A program made the position numbers and the translations under genes. From NCBI GenBank assembly GCA_009843785.1, contig VYCT01000304.1, positions 1-33,920 on the forward strand: a stretch of DNA of 33,920 bases, given 5' to 3'. This stretch comes from Candidatus Poribacteria bacterium. GTDB lineage: Bacteria > Poribacteria > WGA-4E > WGA-3G. The notes beneath the pieces were generated by a model, which had not been told where the DNA came from, searched no databases, and was given only the letters and a program-made list of their open reading frames with translations. Positions 26,802 to 33,920 of the stretch are shown in pieces. The stretch's first letter is position 1, and each line of letters opens with the position of its first letter.

Positions 26802-28076
26802 TTAGGCACTTTGGCTAAATCGCGGTTCAGCCAATCGGAAGGTCAGCAAAAACCCTACCACAACAAGAGCACCGCACGCAATAAAAACCGGTTCAAAGGC
26901 GAATTCCTCGATTAATGCCCCAATCAACGGTGAAACGAACAGCGGGATCGCCTGAAAAAGACTCATCACGCCGAGATATTGTGGGTGTTTCTCCTGTGGC
27001 GCGATTTCAAGCGTGTAGTTCGTGACAATGCGGGCTGACACGGGTGTGAAGCCCATAAGCGCGAAGATAATCCAATAAAACTGGGCACCGGTTGGCATTC
27101 GACTAATGCCGACTGCTAACAGGGGCATACAGGCACTGATGAATATCAGAATACGCAAGACAAATCGGTTCCCTGACCGGTCTGCGATGTTGCCCATGAT
27201 ACCGGCACCGATAGCGTTGGATGCATTCTGCGCAATTATCAATGTGACGAAACCAGAAGGGACGAGTCCTAACGTTCGCGTTCCGAAAACGGTATAGTGT
27301 GGGAAAAGGGGCCAGATCGAGTAAAACAGCAGGATAACGACTGCGAATCGCCGAAAATTTCTGTCGTACCGCAAGGATAAAAGTGCATCGCCGAGAAATT
27401 TAAAAAAAGGGGCCGTGCCCTCTGGCTGTGAAGGGAGTTCTCTAAACCCAAAACTGACCGCCGCTGCGATCCCGAAGAAGAGAGCCGTTGCCGCAAAGAG
27501 CACAGCATAACGCGGCGGACTCACAGAAAACCAACGCGGTAGCAGGTAAAAAGCGACCCCAATCGCAAGTGTACAACCGATGATATTGGAATAGGCGAGC
27601 AGCCTGCCCCGTTTTTCAGGACTGATGAGTTTTCCCTGCAGCGTCCCGTTTGCCAGATGATTGCAACCCACCGCGAGCCAGTGCAGGGTACACAGCGCGA
27701 GAAAAACAGCGACAATAACGTTGGACGACCAGCGTGTTAAGCTTAACGTTGCGGACAATATGAACCACGGAATCGCAAAACCGAAACCGGTGAAAACAAA
27801 GAATCCACGTTTTGTAGGCATCCGAGCGACACGTTGTGCCACCAGAAACTGAGGCAGACTTTGCCCAATTCGCAGAATGAGCGGCAGCAACCCGCGGATA
27901 GTTCCAGACGAGGTATAGACATCAATAAAGGCTGGAATGACGACAGATTCGGATTTGAACATCCAACCGAGACGCATCAGAATCTGGTTTAGCGCGAATA
28001 CAATTAAATTGCGTTTTTCATGCGGATAGGATTCTACCGAATGGCCGTTGGTCTGATCTGATGCGTTTTTATCCAT
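26802..28076 (-). CDS. MFS transporter
   Basis: The 424-residue protein has the length and hydrophobic pattern of a twelve-helix major facilitator. The N-terminal tail of about 25 polar residues is cytoplasmic, and a basic loop follows helix 2 (QRVARMPTKRGF). A longer loop between the two halves (about 205-235) contains RELPSQPEG. The second half repeats the pattern (NIADRSGNRF). The ribosome site is weak (GGAA). It is the last gene of the minus-strand sugar cluster, 57 bases after the aldo/keto reductase. It probably takes up or exports a sugar or sugar-derived compound made or used by its neighbours. It converges on the sigma-WD40 gene. The substrate cannot be named from sequence. Confidence 0.88.
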   Translation of the reverse strand: MDKNASDQTNGHSVESYPHEKRNLIVFALNQILMRLGWMFKSESVVIPAFIDVYTSSGTIRGLLPLILRIGQSLPQFLVAQRVARMPTKRGFFVFTGFGFAIPWFILSATLSLTRWSSNVIVAVFLALCTLHWLAVGCNHLANGTLQGKLISPEKRGRLLAYSNIIGCTLAIGVAFYLLPRWFSVSPPRYAVLFAATALFFGIAAAVSFGFRELPSQPEGTAPFFKFLGDALLSLRYDRNFRRFAVVILLFYSIWPLFPHYTVFGTRTLGLVPSGFVTLIIAQNASNAIGAGIMGNIADRSGNRFVLRILIFISACMPLLAVGISRMPTGAQFYWIIFALMGFTPVSARIVTNYTLEIAPQEKHPQYLGVMSLFQAIPLFVSPLIGALIEEFAFEPVFIACGALVVVGFLLTFRLAEPRFSQSA

Positions 28077-28133
28077 TGAAATTCCAGTCGTTTGTTAACA
28101 TGTTCACTTGTCCTCCGATTTTCAGCATCGGAT

Positions 28134-28943
28134 TTACGGTGTGAGCGCGCCTTCTTCGAGCCGCTGCGCTCCATATTTTTCCAAAGCCTCTTGTTCCTCC
28201 GGTGTTAAGGTCTCTTGCTCGGAGAGTGCTTCTGCAATTCGGTGGAACCGTTCAACGTCTCTCAATCCCATAATCGTTAGATGGACACTTTTATGGCTGA
28301 GTACATAACGGTAGAATTGTTCTGGAGACGGTGCGTCTGTGTCCCCAAAAAGTCTGTCATTCCGCGAGGCGTTCATAATGACGACACCGGTATTATGTTT
28401 GTCAGCTGCCGGGAAAACTGTCCCTTCTGGTGTTTTCATCGCACAATTATACCAACAGAGAACGGTATCGAAATGCCCCGTTGCGACAGCGTGCTGAATC
28501 TGGACCCAATCGTGTCCGGTAACACCGATGAATCGGATAAGCCCTTCATCTCGTGCTTTTTGCGCCATCTCCAATGCGCCGCCGGGTGCTAACGCTTGGT
28601 CTCGTTCCTTTTTCGTGTTCAAGTGATGCAGTTGGTAAATGTCAATGTAATCAACGCCGAGCATCTGCAGCGATGTTTCAAGTTCTGTCCGTGCGCCTTT
28701 TGCATCGCGCTGAGCGGTTTTCGTCGCAAGAATGAGTTTATCGCGTTGTCCCTTTATAGCGGCTCCGATGACCTTTTCATCCTCGCCATCTCTGTAGGAT
28801 CGTGCCGTATCCATATAATTGATACCGGCATCAATTGCTTTCCGGTAGCCGTCAACGGATTCACAATACGCGCCGCCGCTACCGAGTCGGGTAACCGTTA
28901 AACCTGTGCGACCTAAGACTGTTTTCGGAATTTCATAAGCCAT
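28134..28943 (-). CDS. Aldo/keto reductase
   Basis: The 269-residue protein has the full catalytic tetrad of the aldo/keto reductase superfamily: D45 and Y50 (MDTARSY), K75 (ATKTAQ) and H106 (YQLHHLN). The start TVLGRTGLTVTRLGSGG and the GLIRFIGVTGH segment are typical of the family. NADPH-dependent reduction of a carbonyl, or oxidation of a sugar alcohol or inositol-type substrate, is expected in the cytoplasm. At 269 residues it is shorter than the usual 300-330, mainly after the barrel. GAGGT lies about 8 bases before the ATG. It is co-directional with the SDR gene (63-base gap) and the MFS gene (57-base gap), so an operon is likely. Confidence 0.9.
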   Translation of the reverse strand: MAYEIPKTVLGRTGLTVTRLGSGGAYCESVDGYRKAIDAGINYMDTARSYRDGEDEKVIGAAIKGQRDKLILATKTAQRDAKGARTELETSLQMLGVDYIDIYQLHHLNTKKERDQALAPGGALEMAQKARDEGLIRFIGVTGHDWVQIQHAVATGHFDTVLCWYNCAMKTPEGTVFPAADKHNTGVVIMNASRNDRLFGDTDAPSPEQFYRYVLSHKSVHLTIMGLRDVERFHRIAEALSEQETLTPEEQEALEKYGAQRLEEGALTP

Positions 28944-29006
28944 GATGTTTACCTCACAAACTCCAAGTTAACATTTTAATTTATCAACAGAAAATATGCT
29001 ACATAT

Positions 29007-29876
29007 TTATTGAGGGATCCGATAACCGCCCCCAACATACAGTAGCTGCCCTGTGAGCCATCGCGCCTGTTCAGAACAGAGAAACACTGTAACATCAGCC
29101 ACATCTTCAGGTTTGCCGACCCTTTCTAACGGTGTAGATTCTGCGATCGTTTTTTCATCCGCTGGTACAATGTAACCTGTTTGCACCGGTCCAGGCGCAA
29201 CGACATTCACCGTAATACCATATTTCCCTAACTCACAGGCAGCGGAACGACTGTAAGACTCAATGGCATGTTTACTGGCAGCGTAACTAACGTTCAGCGG
29301 GTGACAGTGTGCGGGATCCGTACTGGTATTTACAATACGCCCCCAGCCCAGCCCATTTTCAAGGTATTGATTCAGATATGCTTGCATCATCAATGCAGAC
29401 GCTCGAGAATTAATAACAAAATGGGCATCAATGTTTGCAGCAGTGGATAAGAAAATACCGCTCCCTTCAGTTGAAATTTGTTCAGGGTCAAAAGTCTCCA
29501 GCACACAGTGGGTATGATTGTTAATCAGGATGTCAACAGGACCAAGTTCTTCCTCGCATGCCTCGAAAAGTTTTGAGATGTTTGTTTCATCAGCGAGGTC
29601 TGCCTCTAAGACAGATATGGTCATCTCAGCGTCTTTAAATTGGTTAACAAGTTTAGAAATAGGCTTTTGTTGCATGGCTTGGTAGAGGATATCGCCACCG
29701 ATACCTGCTGCTTCGGCATGTCTCAATTCTGCTTTGCTGTATCGACACGGTGGATGAAAAAATGAAGCGAATACTTTCACGCCTTGTTTACCAAGAGCTA
29801 AAGCCGTTGCGGCACCAATACCGTGGTTGGCACCTGTAATTAGTGCTACTTTTCCTTTTAACTTTGGATCAATCAT
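29007..29876 (-). CDS. Short-chain dehydrogenase/reductase
   Basis: The start at 29876 is preferred because the Rossmann strand begins there and it lies 11 bases after the GH32 stop. The open frame reaching 30008 overlaps the GH32 gene and adds 44 unrelated residues. The 289-residue protein has TGANHGIG (14-21) for NAD(P) binding, NNHTH in place of NNAG, the catalytic Ser in VNTSTD (about 187), and Y-x-x-x-K in SYAASKHA (about 198-202). An insertion of about 30 residues after the second strand (CRYSKAELRHAEAAGIGG) is unusual. It probably oxidises or reduces a sugar-derived hydroxyl or ketone in the same operon as GH32, AKR and MFS. The substrate is unknown. Confidence 0.9.
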   Translation of the reverse strand: MIDPKLKGKVALITGANHGIGAATALALGKQGVKVFASFFHPPCRYSKAELRHAEAAGIGGDILYQAMQQKPISKLVNQFKDAEMTISVLEADLADETNISKLFEACEEELGPVDILINNHTHCVLETFDPEQISTEGSGIFLSTAANIDAHFVINSRASALMMQAYLNQYLENGLGWGRIVNTSTDPAHCHPLNVSYAASKHAIESYSRSAACELGKYGITVNVVAPGPVQTGYIVPADEKTIAESTPLERVGKPEDVADVTVFLCSEQARWLTGQLLYVGGGYRIPQ

Positions 29877-29887
29877 AAGACGGTCTC

Positions 29888-31411
29888 TCAAAATGCGGGT
29901 GCCATCTCCCACGCCTGAACGGATCGGAAATGTGCCTGTCCACCTCGGCTCACCAATTTTACAGCGGTGCTGTCGGCTCGCGTTGGGTAGACCCGCTGTG
30001 TGATGCACTGCCTACCGTTCGCGAACACTTCAACCACAGACTTATCAACATAGATGCGGAGTTGAAGCACTTCGTTGTCCTTCAGTTTAAACGGGGCACA
30101 TTGTGCGTCAACGAACTGTTCTGATTCCGGTAGTCTTGCAGTGCCACCCGCGTCCCGATAGTATGGGTAGCGGATTGCTTCGTTTAAGGTAGAACGACTG
30201 ATGTCTATTTTTAACGTGCCTTCCGCTGGGACGTACAGAATCCCGGTGCGTTCAGCCTGATCTGGTGAGCAGAGTACTTGAACGCCGACTTCGGTTGCAT
30301 CGCCGGGCTCAATTTCAACAGCCAATTCAAGGCAGTTTCCTTGAATATCTTCTAAGTTCATATCTTCATCAGCGTTTAAGGTGATATTTTCACGCGTTTT
30401 TGGGTTCATCCGTAGGCATTCCAATTCTGGCACGGGTTCAATCAGCAGACTACCGTCTGTTGCGAGGGACAGGATGCGTGGCAACGTCATAACGCCTGAC
30501 CAACCCGAAGCACGTTCCTGTTCAACGCCACGGATTTCGCGAATCCAATCGAAAAAGATACGCCGTCCTTGGGCATCTAAAAGTGAGCGGGGTCCACCGA
30601 GCAATCCACCTTCCCAACTCATCCGCCCGTAGGTTTCGACGTGATATTCCTCATTTTCAAATCGTCCGATGTAATACTGTGTGCCTTGCCAGTGGCTACA
30701 AAAGAGTAACATGTGCTGATCGCCCAACGGATAGAAATCAGGTACTGCACAGTCCTCTTCAGCGTCTGTCCACTCGCGCCGCGATTGATAAAAGGAGTGG
30801 ACAAATTCCCAGTCTACGAGGTTAGACGATTTAAACAGCGCAGTTCCGTCTCCGATTTGTCCCGGTATTGTGTTTCCGATGAGGGCGTAATACGTATCGC
30901 CTTCCACCCAAGCACACGGGTCAAATACAATATACTCGCCGTGTCCTTTCTCACCCGGTTTTGGCACTGGAATCACTGGGTTGGCAGGATGCTTATCCCA
31001 CGTAATGAGCAGGTCATCATCACTTGTTGCGATACACGTGCCATCAGGAATTCCGTGATAGATGAACGTCGGGACCCCCTCCAGATTCACGAGTGCACCG
31101 CCGCTAAAACATCCGCCTCGGTCTGGTCCGTCAAGGTCGGGTGTTAAAGCGATCGGGTGATGCACCCAATGTACGAGATCGACACTCGAGGCGTGTCCCC
31201 ATTGCATCCACTTCCAATAGCCACCTTCAGGGTTGTGTTGATAGAAGATATGATAGCGTCCCTTCCAAAAGATGGAGCCGTTGATATCGTTCATCCAGCC
31301 AAATGGCGGTGTGAAGTGGTAGCGCGGTCGATATGGATCGTCTGTATACATCGCGCCGAGTTCTCGCGTAGCCTGAATAAGTGCTTCTGTTTTTTCTATA
31401 GCTGTGCTCAT
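29888..31411 (-). CDS. Glycoside hydrolase family 32 enzyme (fructosidase/invertase type)
   Basis: The start at 31411 is chosen because AAGGA lies about 11 bases upstream and the frame begins there with a typical N-terminus. An ATG at 31444 lies inside a repeat. The 507-residue protein has WMNDINGS with the GH32 nucleophile D42 (family WMNDPNG, Pro replaced by Ile), YHIFYQHNP, SGGALV, and an EDC segment at about 220 as acid/base region. The transition-state motif reads FDP instead of RDP. The C-terminal beta-sandwich closes with SVVEVFANGRQ. No signal peptide is seen, so it probably acts in the cytoplasm on a fructose-containing oligosaccharide. The SDR starts 11 bases after it, consistent with an operon. 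Confidence 0.9.
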   Translation of the reverse strand: MSTAIEKTEALIQATRELGAMYTDDPYRPRYHFTPPFGWMNDINGSIFWKGRYHIFYQHNPEGGYWKWMQWGHASSVDLVHWVHHPIALTPDLDGPDRGGCFSGGALVNLEGVPTFIYHGIPDGTCIATSDDDLLITWDKHPANPVIPVPKPGEKGHGEYIVFDPCAWVEGDTYYALIGNTIPGQIGDGTALFKSSNLVDWEFVHSFYQSRREWTDAEEDCAVPDFYPLGDQHMLLFCSHWQGTQYYIGRFENEEYHVETYGRMSWEGGLLGGPRSLLDAQGRRIFFDWIREIRGVEQERASGWSGVMTLPRILSLATDGSLLIEPVPELECLRMNPKTRENITLNADEDMNLEDIQGNCLELAVEIEPGDATEVGVQVLCSPDQAERTGILYVPAEGTLKIDISRSTLNEAIRYPYYRDAGGTARLPESEQFVDAQCAPFKLKDNEVLQLRIYVDKSVVEVFANGRQCITQRVYPTRADSTAVKLVSRGGQAHFRSVQAWEMAPAF

Positions 31412-31426
31412 AGTTTTGATGTTCCT

Positions 31427-31458
31427 TGTAGGAATCGCGAGCACAGCTCGCTCCTACA
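31427..31458. repeat. GCGAG REP with GTAG at both ends, before the GH32 gene
   Basis: The stem gcgag/ctcgc at 31437-31451 has loop cacag. It is enclosed by tgtagga at 31427-31433 and tcctaca at 31452-31458, which pair with each other. The unit is therefore an almost perfect inverted repeat with GTAG on both strands. It sits within the 110-base gap between the second propeller gene and GH32, next to the GH32 ribosome site. Confidence 0.75.
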
Positions 31459-31521
31459 AACATAGGTTTAAATTGTGTCCAAGTTGTGAGCGTTATTGCG
31501 ACTTGGTGTCAGTGTATCAAA

Positions 31522-33018
31522 TCAGTCAGTGAACCAGAAGGCGTAAATTTCTGCCTCGAGTATAGAAAAGCGAAGGCGCACGGTCTTACCGCGGAGTTCA
31601 GCAAGGTCAGCCTTCTCCTTCCAACGCATCGGTTCATCAATACTATCGACCATCGCCGGAATACTTTCGTCGAAGGTGTATCCCGGAAAGGGTTGACCAT
31701 TATCGGCATTGAGAACCTCTATCTTAACCCGACCACGCCAAGAATCCACATTCACACGCAGTTCGTTGTCTTCCACGACCATCGGTTTGGTCAACACTGA
31801 ACCCCATTCAATGCCACCCTTAAGCGACACAAAACCGTCAACACGAAGTTTGGCGAGTGACATGGCAAAGTTGTTGAGATACTTTCTGTTTATTATGTCT
31901 GCCAAAGGTTGGCTACGGTGTCGAACGCCGAGGTAATAGAACCAGAGTTCATTGTTCCGTCTGATCGGTCCGTTGACGACCGAAATCTGTCCTGTATCGT
32001 AGGCACTGCCATCCCCTACGGGTGATAATTCAATAAATGGCGTGCGGTTCCCGACCCGCTCCCATTGCCGTAGATCGCGACTTGAAGATAGTTCCACCGA
32101 CTTACGACTGTCTACGTTTTCATAGAGTGGCGGGTGCTTCCCTGTCCAATGGTGCATCACAGGCAGCCCCAGATATAAATCCTCGTAGCGAAATACAGGA
32201 AAATTATAAACGTCGGTGCGCCATTCTTCAGGTCGGTTGTATATCGGAGTCAGATAATCGGGATCCTCAATGAATTTACGGATCCTTTCTTCGCCGTTCT
32301 CTTGATCCATCTGATCGGCGTGGAAAACCAGTTCTATTCCGCTCCAGTTTTCAAAATCTTCACTGGTACTCAAACAGAAGCTGCGCCCATAAGGTGACCT
32401 GCCATCGGGTCCGGCGTGCTTAACGGTCGCGATAAATAGACCGTTCTCCTCGTCATAACCGAAATGTGCTTCGTCTGAACTTGGGACAGGTGGCACATCA
32501 AGGTAGGTCCAGTGCAGGCAGTCTGGCGAGACTGCTGGCGTTAGTCCACCGCCTTTTCCCCATCCCATGCCTTTGTAGCGGCGTTGTTCATCAGGGTCGT
32601 GGGGGTCGTAAATAGGTCCGAGTGGCACGCCTGTCGGTAGGATATTGTTATCTGTGCCGATTGCGGTGCCTCGCCATGTAAGGGCATCATAATCTTGTAG
32701 TCCCAAAGCCGGTTTTTCCCAGTTCACACCGTCTTCCGAGGTCGCATAACAGATAAAACTCCGCCCACCCATCGGCGCACCCGTTACATCGAGTTTAACC
32801 TCTGGATCATCTGATTCTGAACTGGCGTAGTAAAGCACCTTGAAAACCGCTTCATCGGGAACCCATGCGGGAGTTGTCCACATCATAATACCGCAGTTTT
32901 CCCAGCGATGCTCAGGTCGAAGCACGGCGTTTTTTTCAACTTTTCGCAGTGGATGTAACTTCCGGGCGAGGTTGTCGATTTCCTCAACATCATGGTCATC
33001 AATGAATAACGTTTTCAT
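31522..33018 (-). CDS. GH32-like five-bladed propeller protein, second copy
   Basis: The 498-residue protein is homologous to 19037-20428: CYATSEDGVNWEKPAL against AYATSTDGVHWEKPVL, LRVDGFVSLKGG against LRRDGFVSLDAG, and the same C-terminal close (LRFSILEAEIYAFWF). It has blade motifs of the S-x-DG-x-x-W kind but no WMNDPNG nucleophile signature. A GAGGTG ribosome site lies 5 bases before the ATG. No signal peptide is seen. It is the first gene of the minus-strand sugar cluster leading into the true GH32 enzyme. A hydrolase with different catalytic residues, or a sugar-binding propeller, are both possible. Family membership with GH32/GH43-type folds is inferred from blade pattern and context. 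Confidence 0.75.
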   Translation of the reverse strand: MKTLFIDDHDVEEIDNLARKLHPLRKVEKNAVLRPEHRWENCGIMMWTTPAWVPDEAVFKVLYYASSESDDPEVKLDVTGAPMGGRSFICYATSEDGVNWEKPALGLQDYDALTWRGTAIGTDNNILPTGVPLGPIYDPHDPDEQRRYKGMGWGKGGGLTPAVSPDCLHWTYLDVPPVPSSDEAHFGYDEENGLFIATVKHAGPDGRSPYGRSFCLSTSEDFENWSGIELVFHADQMDQENGEERIRKFIEDPDYLTPIYNRPEEWRTDVYNFPVFRYEDLYLGLPVMHHWTGKHPPLYENVDSRKSVELSSSRDLRQWERVGNRTPFIELSPVGDGSAYDTGQISVVNGPIRRNNELWFYYLGVRHRSQPLADIINRKYLNNFAMSLAKLRVDGFVSLKGGIEWGSVLTKPMVVEDNELRVNVDSWRGRVKIEVLNADNGQPFPGYTFDESIPAMVDSIDEPMRWKEKADLAELRGKTVRLRFSILEAEIYAFWFTD

Positions 33019-33062
33019 GTGAGCACCTCACATCAGATGGCATCGGTCAAATAATCTATAAG

Positions 33063-33158
33063 AAAGTAAGAAGATCGCGAGTAAAACTCGCTCCTACAGC
33101 GAAAAGTAAGAAGATCGCGAGCGACAAGAAATACCCAAGCAAAAACACTCGCTCCTAC
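33063..33158. repeat. Tandem GCGAG REP pair, one with an enlarged loop
   Basis: The block aaagtaagaagatcgcgag occurs at 33063-33081 and 33103-33121, a 40-base period. Copy 1 has a 5-base loop (33082-33086). Copy 2 has a 26-base loop (33122-33147) in the same place, then the normal ctcgc and tcctac. Both copies are followed by agcgaaaag. The second copy overlaps the end of the membrane-protein gene at 33155. Confidence 0.75.
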
Positions 33159-33526
33159 AGCGAAAAGAGGTAGGCAAATACAAACACCATCCAAACCCAT
33201 GCGACGGTTTTCATCACAATGCTTTTCCGCCCTTTTGTCGTGAGAAAATAGGCAATGTGGTTGAATAAGAGCATTAAGGCGATCATGAGACCGCCGTATT
33301 GGTCATAGCCAAAATCCCACTGCTTGAAGAAGATAAACACGCCCCAGGCAAGGAAGCAAAGGATGAGCACAAGGAAACCGTATCCCCAAAGAAGGTTGAA
33401 CGTGAACTCAACCTCTGTCGATACCGCTGGACGGTTCGGATTCATCCGAAGAGTTCGTTGGCGTTCTCGTTCGTCTTTAATTTTCGCCCCAAACTCCTGT
33501 TTTTCGGTGTCGGTTAATTGCTTCAC
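33155..33526 (-). CDS. Small membrane protein with three predicted helices
   Basis: A GTG start at 33526 is chosen because AAGGAG lies 9 bases upstream. The longer frame from the ATG at 33583 has no ribosome site and would put that AAGGAG inside the gene. The 123-residue protein has a charged, Glu/Lys/Arg-rich N-terminus (KQLTDTEKQEFGAKIKDERER) likely in the cytoplasm, then three hydrophobic segments at about 45-68, 78-96 and 103-121. The stop TAG is formed by the GTAG of the repeat at 33117-33158, so the gene end was reshaped by that repeat. A truncated relative lies immediately upstream at 33623-33793. It was not recognised as a named family. It resembles 2TM-type domains in layout, but this is a guess. 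Confidence 0.7.
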   Translation of the reverse strand: MKQLTDTEKQEFGAKIKDERERQRTLRMNPNRPAVSTEVEFTFNLLWGYGFLVLILCFLAWGVFIFFKQWDFGYDQYGGLMIALMLLFNHIAYFLTTKGRKSIVMKTVAWVWMVFVFAYLFSL

Positions 33527-33622
33527 AAAAATTATCTCCTTTTGGACGATTTGAGAGGCATAACAACGGTTAAACACTTTCATTACTTCATTGACGCTTA
33601 TGCTACCTCACAAAGTGTCGCT

Positions 33623-33793
33623 TCACATTACCCCGAAGAAACCGGAACTAATGGCTACCCATAAAGTGTAAGTTAATCCGAATGCTATTGATATAAAAGC
33701 AACGGTTTTCATCACACGGTTTTTCCAACCTGTCATCGTGAAGTTAAAAGCAATGTGATTGAAGAGTAGCATCAACGCAACCACAAGGCTCAT
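33623..33793 (-). pseudogene. 5'-truncated relative of the 33155 membrane-protein gene
   Basis: The minus-strand reading from ATG 33793 to TGA 33623 gives 56 residues: MSLVVALMLLFNHIA, then the RVMKTVAF segment. These match ALMLLFNHIAYF and IVMKTVAWVW in the gene at 33155-33526. The N-terminal charged region and first helix are missing, and an in-frame stop lies about 13 codons upstream with no homologous sequence in other frames. No ribosome site is visible. It is probably a remnant of a duplicated gene, although a short expressed two-helix protein cannot be excluded. Confidence 0.55.
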
Positions 33794-33867
33794 CTTGATA
33801 GTGGTGGACTTGTTATACCAAATCTAATTGATGCTCCATCTTAAAAGTGCCACGATTTTTGAGTTAT

Positions 33868-33900
33868 GCCCGGTTCGGTTAGAAACCGAACCTACCGGGT
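33868..33900. repeat. Compact GGTTCGGTT REP hairpin
   Basis: ggttcggtt at 33872-33880 pairs with aaccgaacc at 33884-33892 around a 3-base loop. The stem continues outward interrupted by TAC (cc at 33870-33871, taccggg after). It is the short form of the element at 7908-7932 and 8001-8093. Minus-strand reading starts GTAGGTTCGG. The rest of 33794-33867 shows nothing recognisable. Confidence 0.75.
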
Positions 33901-33920
33901 CTGGGTGGACGGTGTCCGGT

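Noticed and set aside
29877-30008. Extra 44 residues at the start of the SDR frame
   Set aside because: They overlap the end of GH32 in another frame. The Rossmann fold begins at the ATG at 29876.
33063-33158. Possible CRISPR array (repeat-spacer look)
   Set aside because: Only two units, 40-base period, variable loop inside the repeat and no spacers or cas genes. It is a tandem REP.
33527-33583. ATG start at 33583 for the last membrane gene
   Set aside because: AAGGAG lies 9 bases before a GTG at 33526, inside the longer frame, and nothing resembling a ribosome site precedes the ATG.

Overview
The window looks like a chromosomal segment from an uncultured bacterium, most likely Candidatus Poribacteria or a Planctomycetota-like relative. 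This is inferred from content only: large WD40 and TPR proteins, a LamG module, an ECF sigma factor fused to a WD40 propeller, several GH32-type propeller proteins, and many small palindromic repeats between genes. No rRNA, tRNA, CRISPR array or complete insertion sequence was seen.

Layout. (1) 211-1884, plus strand: a thiamine-diphosphate enzyme of the acetolactate synthase superfamily. (2) 1934-7008, minus strand: a possible defence block, with an ATPase/PIN-nuclease gene pair (2372-3676 and 1934-2368, 3 bases apart) and a 1025-residue N6-adenine DNA methyltransferase with a type ISP-like target-recognition end. (3) 7009-8599: a small MITE-like element, two duplicated small membrane-protein genes, and a dense repeat cluster between them. 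(4) 8600-18160, minus strand: a 3186-residue exported TPR protein with a LamG domain nested inside one TPR. (5) 18469-20428, minus strand: a cupin and a GH32-like propeller protein. (6) 20637-26758: an exported 12-repeat WD40 protein, a zinc-ribbon/APH-type kinase on the opposite strand, and a sigma factor-membrane helix-WD40 fusion. The two WD40 genes and part of their leaders are duplicates. (7) 26802-33018, minus strand: a carbohydrate-type cluster of a second GH32-like propeller, a true GH32 enzyme, an SDR dehydrogenase, an aldo/keto reductase and an MFS transporter. (8) 33155-33793, minus strand: a small three-helix membrane protein and a 5'-truncated relative.

How the parts may work together. 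The GH32/propeller/SDR/AKR/MFS block reads as uptake and processing of a fructose-containing or related sugar. The propeller/cupin pair at 18.5-20.4 kb may be a second, related set. The sigma-WD40 fusion looks like a one-protein transmembrane transcription switch: sigma domain inside, WD40 outside. Its exported WD40 paralogue lies about 1.7 kb away. The ATPase/PIN pair and the methyltransferase suggest an anti-phage or plasmid-control island.

A feature running through all the gaps is a set of short palindromes that, read on one strand, begin with GTAG. That is the layout of REP sequences moved by RAYT (TnpA-REP) transposases. In two membrane-protein genes the TAG of this GTAG is the stop codon.
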